A stretch of DNA of 64,000 nt from Hemibagrus wyckioides (GCF_019097595.1 NC_080717.1:10184836-10248835), one strand, 5' to 3'. Numbered from the stretch's first letter, positions 10,994 through 21,846 are shown. Program-made: numbers and translations. Notes: generated by a model not told the origin, from the sequence alone.

Positions 10994-12062
10994 ATGAACT
11001 ACCACCACTACAGTGAGGAGCCTTGCGACGCGATCATCGAGGCTGGAGGCGTTTATTTCCCGTTGCACCAGCAGGCAAATGACTTGAGCCCAACATTTTT
11101 CAGGGAAGGTTAAAAAATCACCACAGAGAAAAAGTGCTATCTACAGATTACCCTCGCTAACTGTTTCTTAGCTTGTGTTTTATCGCTGATTTTGAGCTTA
11201 TACTAATGTTAGGAGTGTCATTTTTTGTGCTTGTCGCTGTCATAATTATAATTATGAACTTTTTCAACTTTAATAATGCTGGAGATCAATACGGCTAAAT
11301 CGTCGATTCCCGTTTACTCACTACGCGTTTGTCCCAACAAAAAGACTCGACCTGAGAGCCTGAACTTTGTTTATTTTAATACATACATATTGGAGTAACT
11401 CATAGTTTTTGTCTTTTTTTTCTATATATTTCAGTGATCTGTTCGCAAAGGGCCCCACTGAATTCTCGGTGTACACCGTCCATAATGTGTCTGTGAACAT
11501 CATGAGGTCCATCATCCAGTATGCTTACTCCAAGAAGATAAACATCACGTGGAGAAACGTGAAGGATCTGTTGGCGGCAGCTGAATACCTGTCCGTGAGC
11601 GACATTGTTCAGCTCTGCAAACAGTTTCCGGAGAAGCAGCACTGTGAAGAGGACAGCTGTGACACGACGGAATCGCCTGCTACCCACTTCTGGCCTGATG
11701 TTCCACCATGGGAGAGGAGCCTGCTGTACAAGCTTGGTGTTTTTCCACCAAGTGCTTATGAACCAAATGCCATTCCACCAAGTGCATATGAACCAAATGC
11801 TAGTCCACCAAGTGCTTATGCACCAAATGTTATTCCACCAAGTGCTTATGCACCAAGCGCTAATCCACCAAGTGCTTATGTACCATGTGCTTGTGCACCA
11901 AGCGCTTATGGACCATTTGCCTGTCCACCAAATGCTTATGCACCATGTGCTTATGAACCAAATGCTTATGCACCATGTGCTTATCCACCAAGTGCTTATG
12001 CACCAAGCGCTTATGAACAATTTGCTTATGCACCATGTCGTCATGCACCAAGTGTTTATTGA
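10994..12062 (+). CDS. KLHL10-like BTB protein with C-terminal pentapeptide repeats (two exons, donor defective)
   Basis: Exon 1 is 10994-11103 and exon 2 is 11435-12062; joined they give 245 residues. The ATG is the first in frame after a TGA at 10970-10972. Residues 10-36 (PCDAIIEAGGVYF...SPTFF) and the start of exon 2 (DLFAKG, IMRSIIQYAYSKK, NVKDLLAAAEYL) align without gaps to the BTB domain of KLHL10. That fold dimerises and, in KLHL10, recruits cullin-3. The exon break also falls where KLHL10 has one. No BACK or kelch domain follows; an acidic linker leads to 21 tandem pentapeptides (residues 141-245), and the stop comes right after them. The acceptor (tatatttcag) is good. The donor reads CAG|GGAAGG where CAG|GTAAGG is expected. 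The next GT, at 11109, would shift the frame to an early stop. It is either a recently disabled gene, an error in the sequence, or a non-canonical intron. Confidence 0.72.
11104..11109 (+). other. Defective splice donor
   Basis: The six bases GGAAGG follow exon 1 in place of GTAAGG. Only the phase set by cutting here joins exon 1 to the BTB frame of exon 2 (AG + T making Ser). One T-to-G change is enough to explain it. Confidence 0.65.
11745..12059 (+). repeat. 15-bp coding tandem repeat (21 units)
   Basis: Each unit encodes five residues of the form [P/A/E]-P-x-A-[Y/x]; PPSAY is the commonest. Units alternate, so a 30-bp period is also visible in the first half, while the second half is homogenised to ...AY. 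Unit length is a multiple of three and the array ends at the stop codon. It produces spurious long open frames on both strands. Confidence 0.95.
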
Positions 12063-12169
12063 CAGCAGTGCATAGTTTTTGGTTACTCTTCCCGCAGACG
12101 GTGTCAAACACTGTACTCGCGTCCGTCTCTGAGGAACAGAAACCAAGCCCGGCACATTGCATAAAATCA

Positions 12170-12280
12170 TGCATACATATTATATGTACATATATTATAC
12201 ACACATATATTATACATATTATACACACATATATTATACATATTATACACACATATATTATACATATTATGCATACATAA
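12170..12280. repeat. 24-bp AT-rich tandem repeat
   Basis: About four copies of a 24-bp unit made of 'catatattata' and 'catattatacaca', just downstream of the BTB gene stop and within its probable 3' UTR. Confidence 0.9.
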
Positions 12281-12350
12281 TATTCTTATTGTATTTATTA
12301 CTCTTTTTGTATTTATTGTTTAGTATTTGTATTTGTATTTTTATTGTTAT

Positions 12351-12356
12351 AATAAA
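12351..12356 (+). terminator. Candidate poly(A) signal of the BTB gene
   Basis: AATAAA lies 289 bp after the TGA at 12060-12062, and the intervening DNA has no coding sequence. It is the first canonical signal downstream. Confidence 0.5.
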
Positions 12357-12931
12357 TACATATTTTGATATGCAGAGGTTGTGGTGTGATTTTATGCAAC
12401 TTTTGGGGATTGAGCTGGTGTGACATCATACACACACACACACACACACTCTCTCTCTTTCTATTCAATTCAATGATCTTTATTAGCATAACTCTGGTGT
12501 TTATAGTGTTGCTAAAGAATTTACTGAATTATTCAATTAAGGATCAATAAACATTAAGAGAACAAGAAACAATAATAATAGTAATTAAATGAAATGGATA
12601 CAAAACTTAAAGTCTATAGTAACCTGAATAAAATGTGTGTTTACTTTTTCATTTGCTTAAATACATTTGTCCACTCAGACTTCACATTTTCATAACAGTC
12701 AACACACAGACTGAAACTGAAGTTCACTGGCCAAAATAAATTTGTTTGCAAAATGCTCCAACCTTGACAAAACTTTAAACATGTGCAACAAAAGCAAATA
12801 TTTCCACCAGACACTACAACCTGTGGTCACAGGTTTATTTATTTATTTTATTTATTTTTTAAATTTATTTATTTAATCAATTACACATTTGACAAAAAAA
12901 TACAAAAAGAGAAAATTGTGGGTGGAAATAA
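12357..12931. other. Unassigned, with a short (AC)n
   Basis: An (AC)n run at about 12430-12449 and A/T-rich sequence. Nothing coding is recognised. Confidence 0.5.
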
Positions 12932-15881
12932 ATAGTGTACTGTTATTATTCATTATAGTGTACTGTTCTTATTAATTATAGTGTACTGTTATTATACATC
13001 ATAGTGTACTGTTCTTATTAATTATAGTGTACTGTTATTATACATCATAGTGTACTGTTCTTATTAATTATAGTGTACTGTTCTTATTAATTATAGTGTA
13101 CTGTTATTATACATCATAGTGTACTGTTCTTATTAATTATAGTGTACTGTTATTATTAATTATAGTGTACTGTTATTATACATCATAGTGTACTGTTCTT
13201 ATTAATTATAGTGTACTGTTCTTATTAATTATAGTGTACTGTTATTATACATCATAGTGTACTGTTATTATTTATTATAGTGTACTGTTATTATACATCA
13301 TAGTGTACTGTTCTTATTAATTATAGTGTACTGTTATTATACATCATAGTGTACTGTTCTTATTAATTATAGTGTACTGTTATTATACATCATAGTGTAC
13401 TGTTATTATTCATTATAGTGTACTGTTCTTATTAATTATAGTGTACTGTTATTATACATCATAGTGTACTGTTATTATTTATTATAGTGTACTGTTATTA
13501 TACATCATAGTGTACTGTTCTTATTAATTATAGTGTACTGTTATTATTAATTATAGTGTACTGTTATTATACATCATAGTGTACTGTTCTTATTAATTAT
13601 AGTGTACTGTTCTTATTAATTATAGTGTACTGTTATTATACATCATAGTGTACTGTTCTTATTAATTATAGTGTACTGTTATTATACATCATAGTGTACT
13701 GTTCTTATTAATTATAGTGTACTGTTATTATACATCATAGTGTACTGTTCTTATTAATTATAGTGTACTGTTATTATACATCATAGTGTACTGTTATTAT
13801 TCATTATAGTGTACTGTTCTTATTAATTATAGTGTACTGTTATTATTCATTATAGTGTACTGATATTATACATCATAGTGTACTGTTATTATTCATTATA
13901 GTGTACTGTTATTATACATCATAGTGTACTGTTATTATTCATTATAGTGTACTGTTATTATACATCATAGTGTACTGTTATTATTCATTATAGTGTACTG
14001 TTATTATACATCATAGTGTACTGTTATTATACATCATAGTGTACTGTTATTATTCATTATAGTGTACTGTTATTATACATCATAGTGTACTGTTATTATT
14101 CATTATAGTGTACTGTTATTATACATCATAGTGTACTGTTATTATACATCATAGTGTACTGTTATTATTCATTATAGTGTACTGTTATTATACATCATAG
14201 TGTACTGTTATTATTCATTATAGTGTACTGTTATTATACATCATAGTGTACTGTTATTATTCATTATAGTGTACTGTTATTATACATCATAGTGTACTGT
14301 TATTATTCATCATAGTGTACTGTTATTATTCATTATAGTGTACTGTTATTATACATCATAGTGTACTGTTATTATTCATTATAGTGTACTGTTATTATAC
14401 ATCATAGTGTACTGTTATTATACATCATAGTGTACTGTTATTATTCATTATAGTGTACTGTTATTATTCATTATAGTGGACTGTTATTATTCATCATAGT
14501 GTACTGTTATTATTCATTATAGTGTACTGATATTATACATCATAGTGTACTGTTATTATACATCATAGTGTACTGTTATTATTCATTATAGTGTACTGTT
14601 ATTATTCATTATAGTGGACTGTTATTATTCATCATAGTGTACTGTTATTATTCATTATAGTGTACTGATATTATACATCATAGTGTACTGTTATTATACA
14701 TCATAGTGTACTGTTATTATACATCATAGTGTACTGTTATTATACATCATAGTGTACTGTTATTATTCATTATAGTGTACTGTTATTATACATCATAGTG
14801 TACTGTTATTATTCATCATAGTGTACTGTTATTATACATCATAGTGTACTGTTATTATACATCATAGTGTACTGTTATTATTCATTATAGTGTACTGTTA
14901 TTATTCATTATAGTGTACTGTTATTATTCATTATAGTGGACTGTTATTATTCATCATAGTGTACTGTTATTATTCATTATAGTGTACTGATATTATACAT
15001 CATAGTGTACTGTTATTATACATCATAGTGTACTGTTATTATTCATTATAGTGTACTGTTATTATACATCATAGTGTACTGTTATTATACATCATAGTGT
15101 ACTGTTATTATTCATTATAGTGTACTGTTATTATACATCATAGTGTACTGTTATTATTTATCATAGTGTACTGTTATTATTCATTATAGTGTACTGTTAT
15201 TATTCATTATAGTGTACTGTTATTATACATCATAGTGTACTGTTATTATTCATTATAGTGTACTGTTATTATTCATTATAGTGTACTGTTATTATACATC
15301 ATAGTGTATTGTTATTATTCATCATAGTGTACTGTTATTATTCATTATAGTGTACTGTTATTATACATCATAGTGTATTGTTATTATTCATCATAGTGTA
15401 CTGTTATTATTCATTCTAGTGGACTGTTATTATACATCATAGTGTACTGTTATTATACATCATAGTGTACTGTTATGATTAATTATAGTGTACTGTTATT
15501 ATTCATTCTAGTGGACTGTTATTATACATCATAGTGTACTGTTATTATTCATTCTAGTGGACTGTTATTATACATCATAGTGTACTGTTATTATTCATTC
15601 TAGTGGACTGTTATTATACATCATAGTGTACTGTTATGATTAATTATAGTGTACTGTTATTATTCATTATAGTGGACTGTTATTATACATCATAGTGTAC
15701 TGTTATTATTCATTATAGTGTACTGTTATTATACATCATAGTGTACTGTTATTATTCATTATAGTGGACTGTTATTATACATCATAGTGTACTGTTATTA
15801 TTCATTATAGTGTACTGTTATTATACATCATAGTGTACTGTTATTATTCATTATAGTGTACTGTTATTATACATCATAGTG
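12932..15881. repeat. 23-bp minisatellite, about 128 copies, with higher-order structure
   Basis: The unit is atagtgtactg followed by a 12-bp variable half. Three main variants occur: A (ttattatacatc), B (ttattattcatt) and C (ttcttattaatt). A and C mix in the first 0.9 kb (to about 13850); after that C vanishes and A and B alternate. Rarer variants (gtggactg, tgatattatac, ttattattcatc) recur as blocks; one five-unit block is found three times near 14465, 14603 and 14925. The order of types in units 9-14 is repeated at units 26-31. This shows expansion by duplication of multi-unit blocks. There is no coding frame. Confidence 0.98.
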
Positions 15882-15933
15882 CTCCCAGTGTAGGATAAGC
15901 TGTACAGGAAATAGATGAATACTTGTTGTAATC

Positions 15934-16903
15934 TACAGTTAGGCCCAGGAATATTTGGACAGTGACACAATCTTCTTGATGGCTATGCATGCCACCACAT
16001 TGGATTTGAAATTAAACAACTGAGATGCAATTGTAGGGACTTAAGTCTTGAGCCCATAGACATCACCAAACGCTGGGTTTCCTCCTTTGTGATGCTTTGC
16101 CAGGCCTTTACTGCAGCTGTCTTCAGTTGTTGCTTGTTTGTGGCTCTTTCTGAAAACTTTCTTAAGTTTTTTCTTAAGCGAGTGAAATGCATTATCGATT
16201 GGGTTGAGATCTGGTGATTGACTTGGCCATTGTAGAATATTCCAATTCTTTGCCTTAAAAAAACTCCTGGGTTGCTTTTGCAATATGTTTTGGGTCACTG
16301 TCCATCTGTACTGTGAAGTGCCATCCAGTTAATTTTGCAGCATTTGGCTGAATCTGAGCAAAAAAAGTACATCCCTATACACTTTAGAATTCATCTGGCT
16401 GCTTCTGTCTTCTGTCACATCATCAACAAACACTAGTGACCCAGTGCCACTGGCAGCATGCCCATGCCATCACATTGCCTCCACCATGTTTTACAGAGGA
16501 TGTGGTGTGCTTTGGATCTTGAGCTGTTCCAAGCCTTCTCCATACTTTCTTTTTCCCGTCATTCTGGTACAGGTTGATCTTAGTTTCATCTGTCCAAACA
16601 ATGCGGTTCCACTACTGGGCCGGCTTCTTTAGATGTTTTTTTTTGGCAAAGGCCTTCCTATTTTTAAGGCTGATTAATGGTTTGCACCTTGTGGTGAACC
16701 CTCTCTCATTAAGTCTTCTCATATTAAGGAGCTGTAATTCCTGAACCCTTCTTCCAATTTCGATGGAATACCCTCAAGTTACAGCAGAGAGTCTGCACTT
16801 TAAACCCATAATCATTATATAAGTGTATTTTGAATATGTTTTGGTAAACAGCTAAAATAACAAAACTTGTCTCAGTGTCCAAATATATATGGACCTAACT
16901 GTA
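15934..16903 (-). mobile_element. Tc1/mariner element, family with CAGTTAGG ends
   Basis: Inverted ends tacagttaggccc... and ...ggacctaactgta are bounded by TA. The transposase lies on the minus strand. In 16298-16041 the block ILQWPSQSPDLNPIDNAFH is the third catalytic motif of a DD34E transposase, but the catalytic Glu is Asp (GAT). The frame then shifts to 16192-15983, which continues with KAWQSITKEETQRLVMSMGSR. The element is about 970 bp, so some 200-300 bp of a full copy is missing. It begins about 50 bp after the minisatellite ends. Confidence 0.93.
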
Positions 16904-17101
16904 TTTGCCTTCTGATGTGTGCATAGGCCCAAAACCTACAACAGAGTATACACTCTCATTATAAAGCTGTGCCCTAAATTTTTTCAGATGAGCTGGCAGA
17001 CTTGCCTTCTTCACTTTAGCAGTGGTCACATGCCTCTTCCAGGAAGAGCAGACAGATAGGAGCTTCTTTCATTTCAGTGCCATAATAAAATAGAAAGTGT
17101 A
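16904..17101. other. Unassigned
   Basis: Nothing is recognised between the Tc1 end and the hairpin. Confidence 0.4.
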
Positions 17102-17183
17102 CACAGCTTGTTCCCAGTACAGTCATTTACCTGCTCCAGAGAGCCTGGAGTACTCTTACTGATGGTGCTGGGAACAAGCTGTG
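17102..17183 (+). ncRNA. Candidate miRNA-like hairpin
   Basis: Bases 17102-17117 (cacagcttgttcccag) are perfectly complementary to 17168-17183. Inside, CTCCAG pairs with CTGGAG around a five-base loop AGAGC, and the middle pairs imperfectly with bulges. The result is an 82-nt hairpin of pre-miRNA size and shape, about 0.6 kb upstream of the glud1-like exon and on its strand. I do not recognise either arm as a known miRNA. A degenerate mini-transposon is the alternative. Confidence 0.35.
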
Positions 17184-17794
17184 GAGTTTTAAACGCTCAC
17201 TCTTTGTATTTTAGCTTTTCAAATATCAGACTCTGGGAAAATGTTAGAACATAGAAAATTAATCAACAATGTGATGGTGGAAAGTAGCCTGATGCGAAGA
17301 TGTTACTAAAGTTGAATTATTTTTCTATAACAGCACAAATCAAAATGTTTTATTCCTCTTACAACACACTTGCCAACAGATTTCTGGTATCAGTTACATT
17401 ATGGAAGCTATAAACAACTGTCGTTGAGGTTAAGACTAAAATAATGCAGTGCTTGCAAAAACCTTCTTATATTCATGGAGGAACTGAAAAATGTGAAGTG
17501 ATCAATCCTGAAAGTGGAATACTTACTTCTATAAATATTAAATACTTTACATATATATCTCCTTACAGAAATCTTCAGTTTATCACTCATTAGTTTTTAA
17601 AACGAATATTAAACAAGTGCATTAATATGAACCTGATTTGTATAAATAGGTTAAAGAAAATGTCCTACTGAAAGGTTTACTAATCTGTCTGTTTTTCTTT
17701 GTTTCCTGGTTTGAGTTTAGTGAATGAACTGCAGTAATCCTTTAAATAACGATTAACATTTCATTTAATTTATTTTAATTTTCCTCCTCTGCAG
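17184..17794. other. Unassigned, probably intronic
   Basis: AT-rich sequence ending in the polypyrimidine tract and gcag acceptor of the glud1-like exon at 17795. Confidence 0.5.
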
Positions 17795-17886
17795 TGTCTG
17801 TGCAGGAGAGTCTGGAGAGGAAGTTTGGAAAGCATGTTTGCTCCATCCCTGTGGTCCCAACCTCTGAATTTCAGGCCAGGATTGCT
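17795..17886 (+). CDS. Glutamate dehydrogenase exon (third from last in the protein order; glud1-like)
   Basis: The exon is 92 bp between ttttcctcctctgcag and gtgagt. It starts with TG of a split ATG codon and reads [12 protein letters not shown] followed by [14 protein letters not shown]. This is near-identical to the C-terminal part of vertebrate mitochondrial glutamate dehydrogenase, the enzyme that converts glutamate to 2-oxoglutarate and ammonia in the matrix. After KFGKH the family has Gly-Gly-Thr/Ala-Ile; here it is Val-Cys-Ser-Ile. The split-codon phase and following phase-0 junction match GLUD1. The preceding exon (normally ending ...YHLL) is not found upstream within the window, where a Tc1 and the minisatellite lie instead. 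Confidence 0.88.
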
Positions 17887-17903
17887 GTGAGTAGACAAAC
17901 ACA

Positions 17904-17933
17904 CTTCTCCTCCTCCTCCTCCTCCTCCTCCTC
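17904..17933. repeat. (CTC)n microsatellite
   Basis: About nine CTC/TCC units, 18 bp after the splice donor of the glud1-like exon. Confidence 0.95.
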
Positions 17934-19055
17934 TGTAAATGTACATATAAAACAGATTAAATTCATTATACAGCCAGTATAATGAAGTTCAGATGTGGAA
18001 TCAGAAACAGGAAAATTTTTAGCCTGCTCTAACACAAACACACAGAGTTTAAGAACTTTAAGTAAACCAAACCAGCTCACAGTTTTACTGTATTGTGTGT
18101 TTACTTTAATAAAATTACCTCTCTCCAAGTGAGAATATCCTGATTCTGCTATTTCTTATTATTAGATAACAGTAAAGCAAGTCTGAGATTATTAACCATA
18201 TTTCTAAGGCATATTTTACTATTTTTAAGCTTTGGCAGATTTTGATTCTTACTAGAAAATGAGCAAAAAAAGGAAGAAATTTTAAAGCTTAAAAACAGTA
18301 AAATATGTCTATAGGTATAAATAATCTTGGATTTGGTTTTGGGTTATCTTTTAATAAGAAGCGCTAGATCATTTTTAACTATATATTCAAGATACTTTAT
18401 CTTGTGAAGTTGTCATTTTTGCACTGTTATTTATTTATTTATTTTTTATGAGAGCCACGTTCATCAAACTAAATATTTTCGATATCAAACAGGAAGAAAC
18501 CAGCATTGTTTTTAAGTTGACATTGTTAGAAACTTTACATTTCCTGGAAGCTTACAGGAAGAAGTTAAACCTATATTTAAATAAAAATTGTTCTTAATCA
18601 AAGGCTTCAAAGACTTCACTGAGCCTACATGTGGTCTGTTTATGCAGTGCATACATAATAAACAGCAAGAGCCAAGATCACTGAGTCTTCATAATCAGTC
18701 AGAATTACACCTACTAATGTAGGACTATTCAGAAGGAACACGCTAAACAGACACGTTAAACAACGGAAAATTAACCACAACTGAGTCAAAAAACAAAACA
18801 AAACAGAAAAACCCCCACTGATCACGAGCATCATTAAGCATGGCATTTTATTGACATTTTGATTTGGGTTTGATTTGTGAATCCTAGATTTGATCAGATC
18901 TGGTCTTATAATAAGATGTGAACTCACCCCTAGAAACACTGCTATGATCCACACACAGCTGTTAAAGTGTATAGTTTTTATAGTTTATTCAATTATTCCT
19001 GATTAGGGACATTAGATCATGCCAGATTGCTTGAAAGATTATTCATTGATTAATA
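17934..19055. other. Intron of the glud1-like pair, unassigned
   Basis: AT-rich sequence without recognised repeats or exons. It is the first kilobase of the 4676-bp intron 17887-22562. Confidence 0.5.
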
Positions 19056-19179
19056 ATGCTAGTGAATGAAATTGGGTATGAAGAAGAAGAAGAAAAAAAA
19101 AAGCAGGAAACGCTGGCTTGGTGGTTAGCACATTTGCTTCACACCTCCAGTGCTGGGGATTCGATTAGCACCTTTGCCA

Positions 19180-19206
19180 TGTGTGTGTGTGTGTGTGTGT
19201 GTGTGT
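19180..19206. repeat. (GT)n microsatellite
   Basis: About 13 GT units with a GAA/AAG-rich stretch just before it at 19078-19104. Confidence 0.95.
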
Positions 19207-19319
19207 TCAAGATTCAAGATTTTTATTTTATAAAGATTTAAAAAAGATAAAGAGATAAACAATCTAATAAGAAAAAAAACCACAATAGCATTGTGTGCTA
19301 ATGTTTATCAGTTAATACT

Positions 19320-19416
19320 AAGGTTGTGAATTTCCCTTTGGGATGAATAAAGTATCTATCTATCTATCTATCTATCTATCCATCCATCCATCCATCCATC
19401 CATCCATCCATCCATC
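19320..19416. repeat. Compound (TATC)n(CATC)n between two LINE 3' ends
   Basis: At left is the plus-strand phrase tgaatttccctttgggatga followed by ataaagtatc, which is the usual 3' end of a fish LINE or its SINE partner, with (TATC)n as tail from 19352. At right a (CATC)n run from 19381 abuts the 3' end of the minus-strand LINE that starts at 19417. The two tails meet head-on. Confidence 0.75.
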
Positions 19417-21520
19417 TTAATGCCCGTATAGCCTGATGAGAAAAGCTATTGTTCAGTCTTTCAGTTCGTGCCCTGAGTGATCGGAGTTTCTTGCTAGATG
19501 GCAGTCCCTGAAACAGTTTGTGATTTGGGTGATGAGTGTCTGATGTAAATATCCTGTAGATCAGGCAGTTCAGTCCTGGTGATGCGCTCGGTACACTTGA
19601 TCACTCTCCTCAAGTCCGTTTCTTCCTGGGAGCTGCTATTTCCATACCAAACAGAAATATTTCCAGATACAACAGACTGGATGATGGACGTGTAGAAGGA
19701 TTTGCATAGACCTGAAGAGATCCTGAACTTCCTCAGCTGTCTGAGGTAGTACAAGCGCTGCCTAGCCTTCTTTACCAGTGAAGAGATATGGGGTGTCCAG
19801 GACAAGTCCTTAGAGATATGGACTCCCAGATACTTGTAGCTGGTCACTCTCTCCACCAGAGTCCCATTGATCTTGAGCGGCATGTACTGAGAATCTTGCT
19901 TTCCTCTCCTGAAGTCCACCACCATCTCCTTGGTCTTTGAGACATTTAGGTCCAGAAAGTGCTGATGTCTCCTCCAGATTTGCTGTCTTGTCATTGTTCT
20001 GGATCAGTCCAACCACCACTGTGTCATCTGTGAATTTCACAGTGGAGTTGGAGCTGTGTCGAACATAGCAGTCATGAGTGTAGAGAGAGAAGAGCGGGGG
20101 ATGTAGCATCCCGACTGAATAATGGTCCCAACTCTTGAACTGATAGTTCACAGTTTTCATTAATGTCTATCTTCCAAAGAATGAAAGCTCCCTTTTTTAA
20201 TATACAGTGAACACACCGTAAGAGCTACAATAACAAAAACAGAGAAAAAAACAAAACAAACAAATTTACCATTCTCTTATAATAATCTTACGTATACAAT
20301 TTTACATGAGTTCCATAAAAATGTGCCACTTCCACACATGAAACATTGACCAACATCAAATAATATATTTAACTCAATGACAATCTCTGACGAGTGCTCA
20401 ACAATTCTTTTTAACCAAGATGGAATATTTAAATTATCACCTTTATGTATTCTGCCGTTAATATAAACAAAACATATAGCTAGCGCATTGTATGGACGAG
20501 CGGCTATTTAGCAAGCTCGCACCGTCTATATTATCGCATCAAAATAAACTGTAAAAACAACAAAACATTGAAATCCGAAACAAATAAAACTCACACCAAC
20601 CTTGTGCCTCCAGTCAGGTACTGAACAAACAAAGTTAGAACGCATCTTTCAAGTTGCAGGCGCGACATTACCAAGTTTTCATTCTTCCACCTTTTTTACG
20701 ACACTAAGCCCTCTCCCCTTTTTTCTAGCACTACATCCTTTAAGATAAAGGCATGAACTTCACAATGAAGGCAACAACTAGAAAATTAACATATTAAAGC
20801 AAACACCAAAATAACAATATAAAATAAATAAATGACAGATTGTGAAGTAAAATTAAACCATATTAAGGGGTCATTTACAGGGGACTCAGAACACAACCTT
20901 GAGGTGATCCAATGTGCAATGTGATACTGTCTGAGAACCGATGTCCTATCTTTACCACCTGTGGTCTGTTTGTCAGGAAGCTCAGGATCCAGGAGTGACC
21001 AAGTCCCAGTTCACTGAGCTTTATGATGAGACAGAAAGGGAATACAGTGTTAAATGCTGAGCTGTAGTCAATGAAAAGAAGCCTTACATAATTCCCTTGC
21101 CCAGTGTCCAGATGTGAAAGCGCTGTATGTAGGACATGGGAGATGGCATCATCTGTGCTTCTGTTTTGGCGGTACACAAATTGTAGGGGATCATGGGATT
21201 TTGGTAACGAAGCCCAGATAAGATCCTTTACAAGCCTCTTCATCACCACTGATCTCAGAGCCACAGGACAGTAATCATTCATATAAGCAGGATTGGAATT
21301 CTTGGGAACAGGAATGATGGTGGGTTTCTTTAAGCACGTAGGCACTGTGGACAGATGGAGGTGAACACAGGAGCCAGCTGATCCGCACAAGCCTTCAGCA
21401 CTCTCCCTGGAATTCCATCAGGACCAGCACTGTTCACTCTCTTCAGAGCTCTCAACACGCCATGCTCCGAGACATTGAGTGGGCGGTACCTGAATCCTCT
21501 GTTTTGTCTGATCGAAAAAC
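19417..21520 (-). mobile_element. L2/CR1-group LINE reverse transcriptase, split by a solo LTR
   Basis: Reading the minus strand, 21520-20885 gives NSAGPDGIPGRVLKACADQL, then TIIPVPKNSNP, LQFVYRQNRSTDDAI, LLFIDYSSAFNT (first catalytic Asp) and GSPQGCVLSPL. From 20096 it resumes with LFSLYTHDC, FTDDTVVV (the Asp-Asp pair) and TSYKYLGVHISKDLSW, followed by the C-terminal domain. The element is 5'-truncated inside the RT (no endonuclease) and has at least one frameshift near 19900. Removing the LTR and one duplication puts both halves in one frame. It lies in the intron of the glud1-like exons, antisense to them. Confidence 0.93.
20102..20879. mobile_element. Solo LTR (778 bp) with 5-bp target duplication
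   Basis: The segment begins TGTAGCATCC and ends CATTTACA, the TG...CA termini of an LTR. It is flanked on both sides by GGGGA (20097-20101 and 20880-20884). It interrupts the LINE RT exactly between GCVLSPL and LFSLYTHDC. There is no internal gag or pol, so it is the product of LTR-LTR recombination. Strand of the parent element is uncertain. Five-base duplications fit gypsy/Ty3 or BEL/copia integrases; some retroviruses also give them. Confidence 0.92.
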
Positions 21521-21529
21521 AGAGAAGGA

Positions 21530-21770
21530 ATATGTGTGTGTGCGTGTGTGGTTTGCACGGATTTCCTCTGGGTGCTCTGGTTTCCACCTCTAGTCCAAAG
21601 ACATGCATTGTAAGCTGATTGGTATCTCTAAATTGTCTGTAATGTGTAAATGTGTGTGTGCCCTGCAATAGACTAGCATCCAGGGTGTCCCCTTCCTTGT
21701 CCCCAGAGTCTCCTGAGATAGGCTCCAGGTTCCCGGTGACCCAGCAGGATAAGTGGTGTAGAAAAAATGC
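21530..21770 (+). repeat. Common fish interspersed repeat
   Basis: Contains cctctgggtgctctggtttcc shortened here to its core, tccaaagacatgcattgtaa and 'gagataggctccaggttccc'-like text in the order found throughout fish genomes. Related pieces are at 50245-50530 and 50800-51035. It abuts the 5' truncation point of the LINE. Confidence 0.65.
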
Positions 21771-21846
21771 AAAAGTACAAAAAAGTCAAAATAAATATTA
21801 AAAGTGATGAGAGGCAAAGTGAATGTGCAGTTGAGAAAAAAGAACA

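Noticed and set aside
11605..12075. Second plus-strand frame with HQVLM repeats
   Set aside because: It is a frame-shifted shadow of the pentapeptide array; the BTB domain is in the other frame.
11400..12170. 256-codon antisense frame over the BTB gene
   Set aside because: It is the reverse reading of the 15-bp array, with no family similarity and a low-complexity Trp/Cys/Ile pattern.
12932..15881. CRISPR-like array of regular repeats
   Set aside because: Units are contiguous 23-bp variants without unique spacers, in vertebrate DNA; it is a minisatellite.
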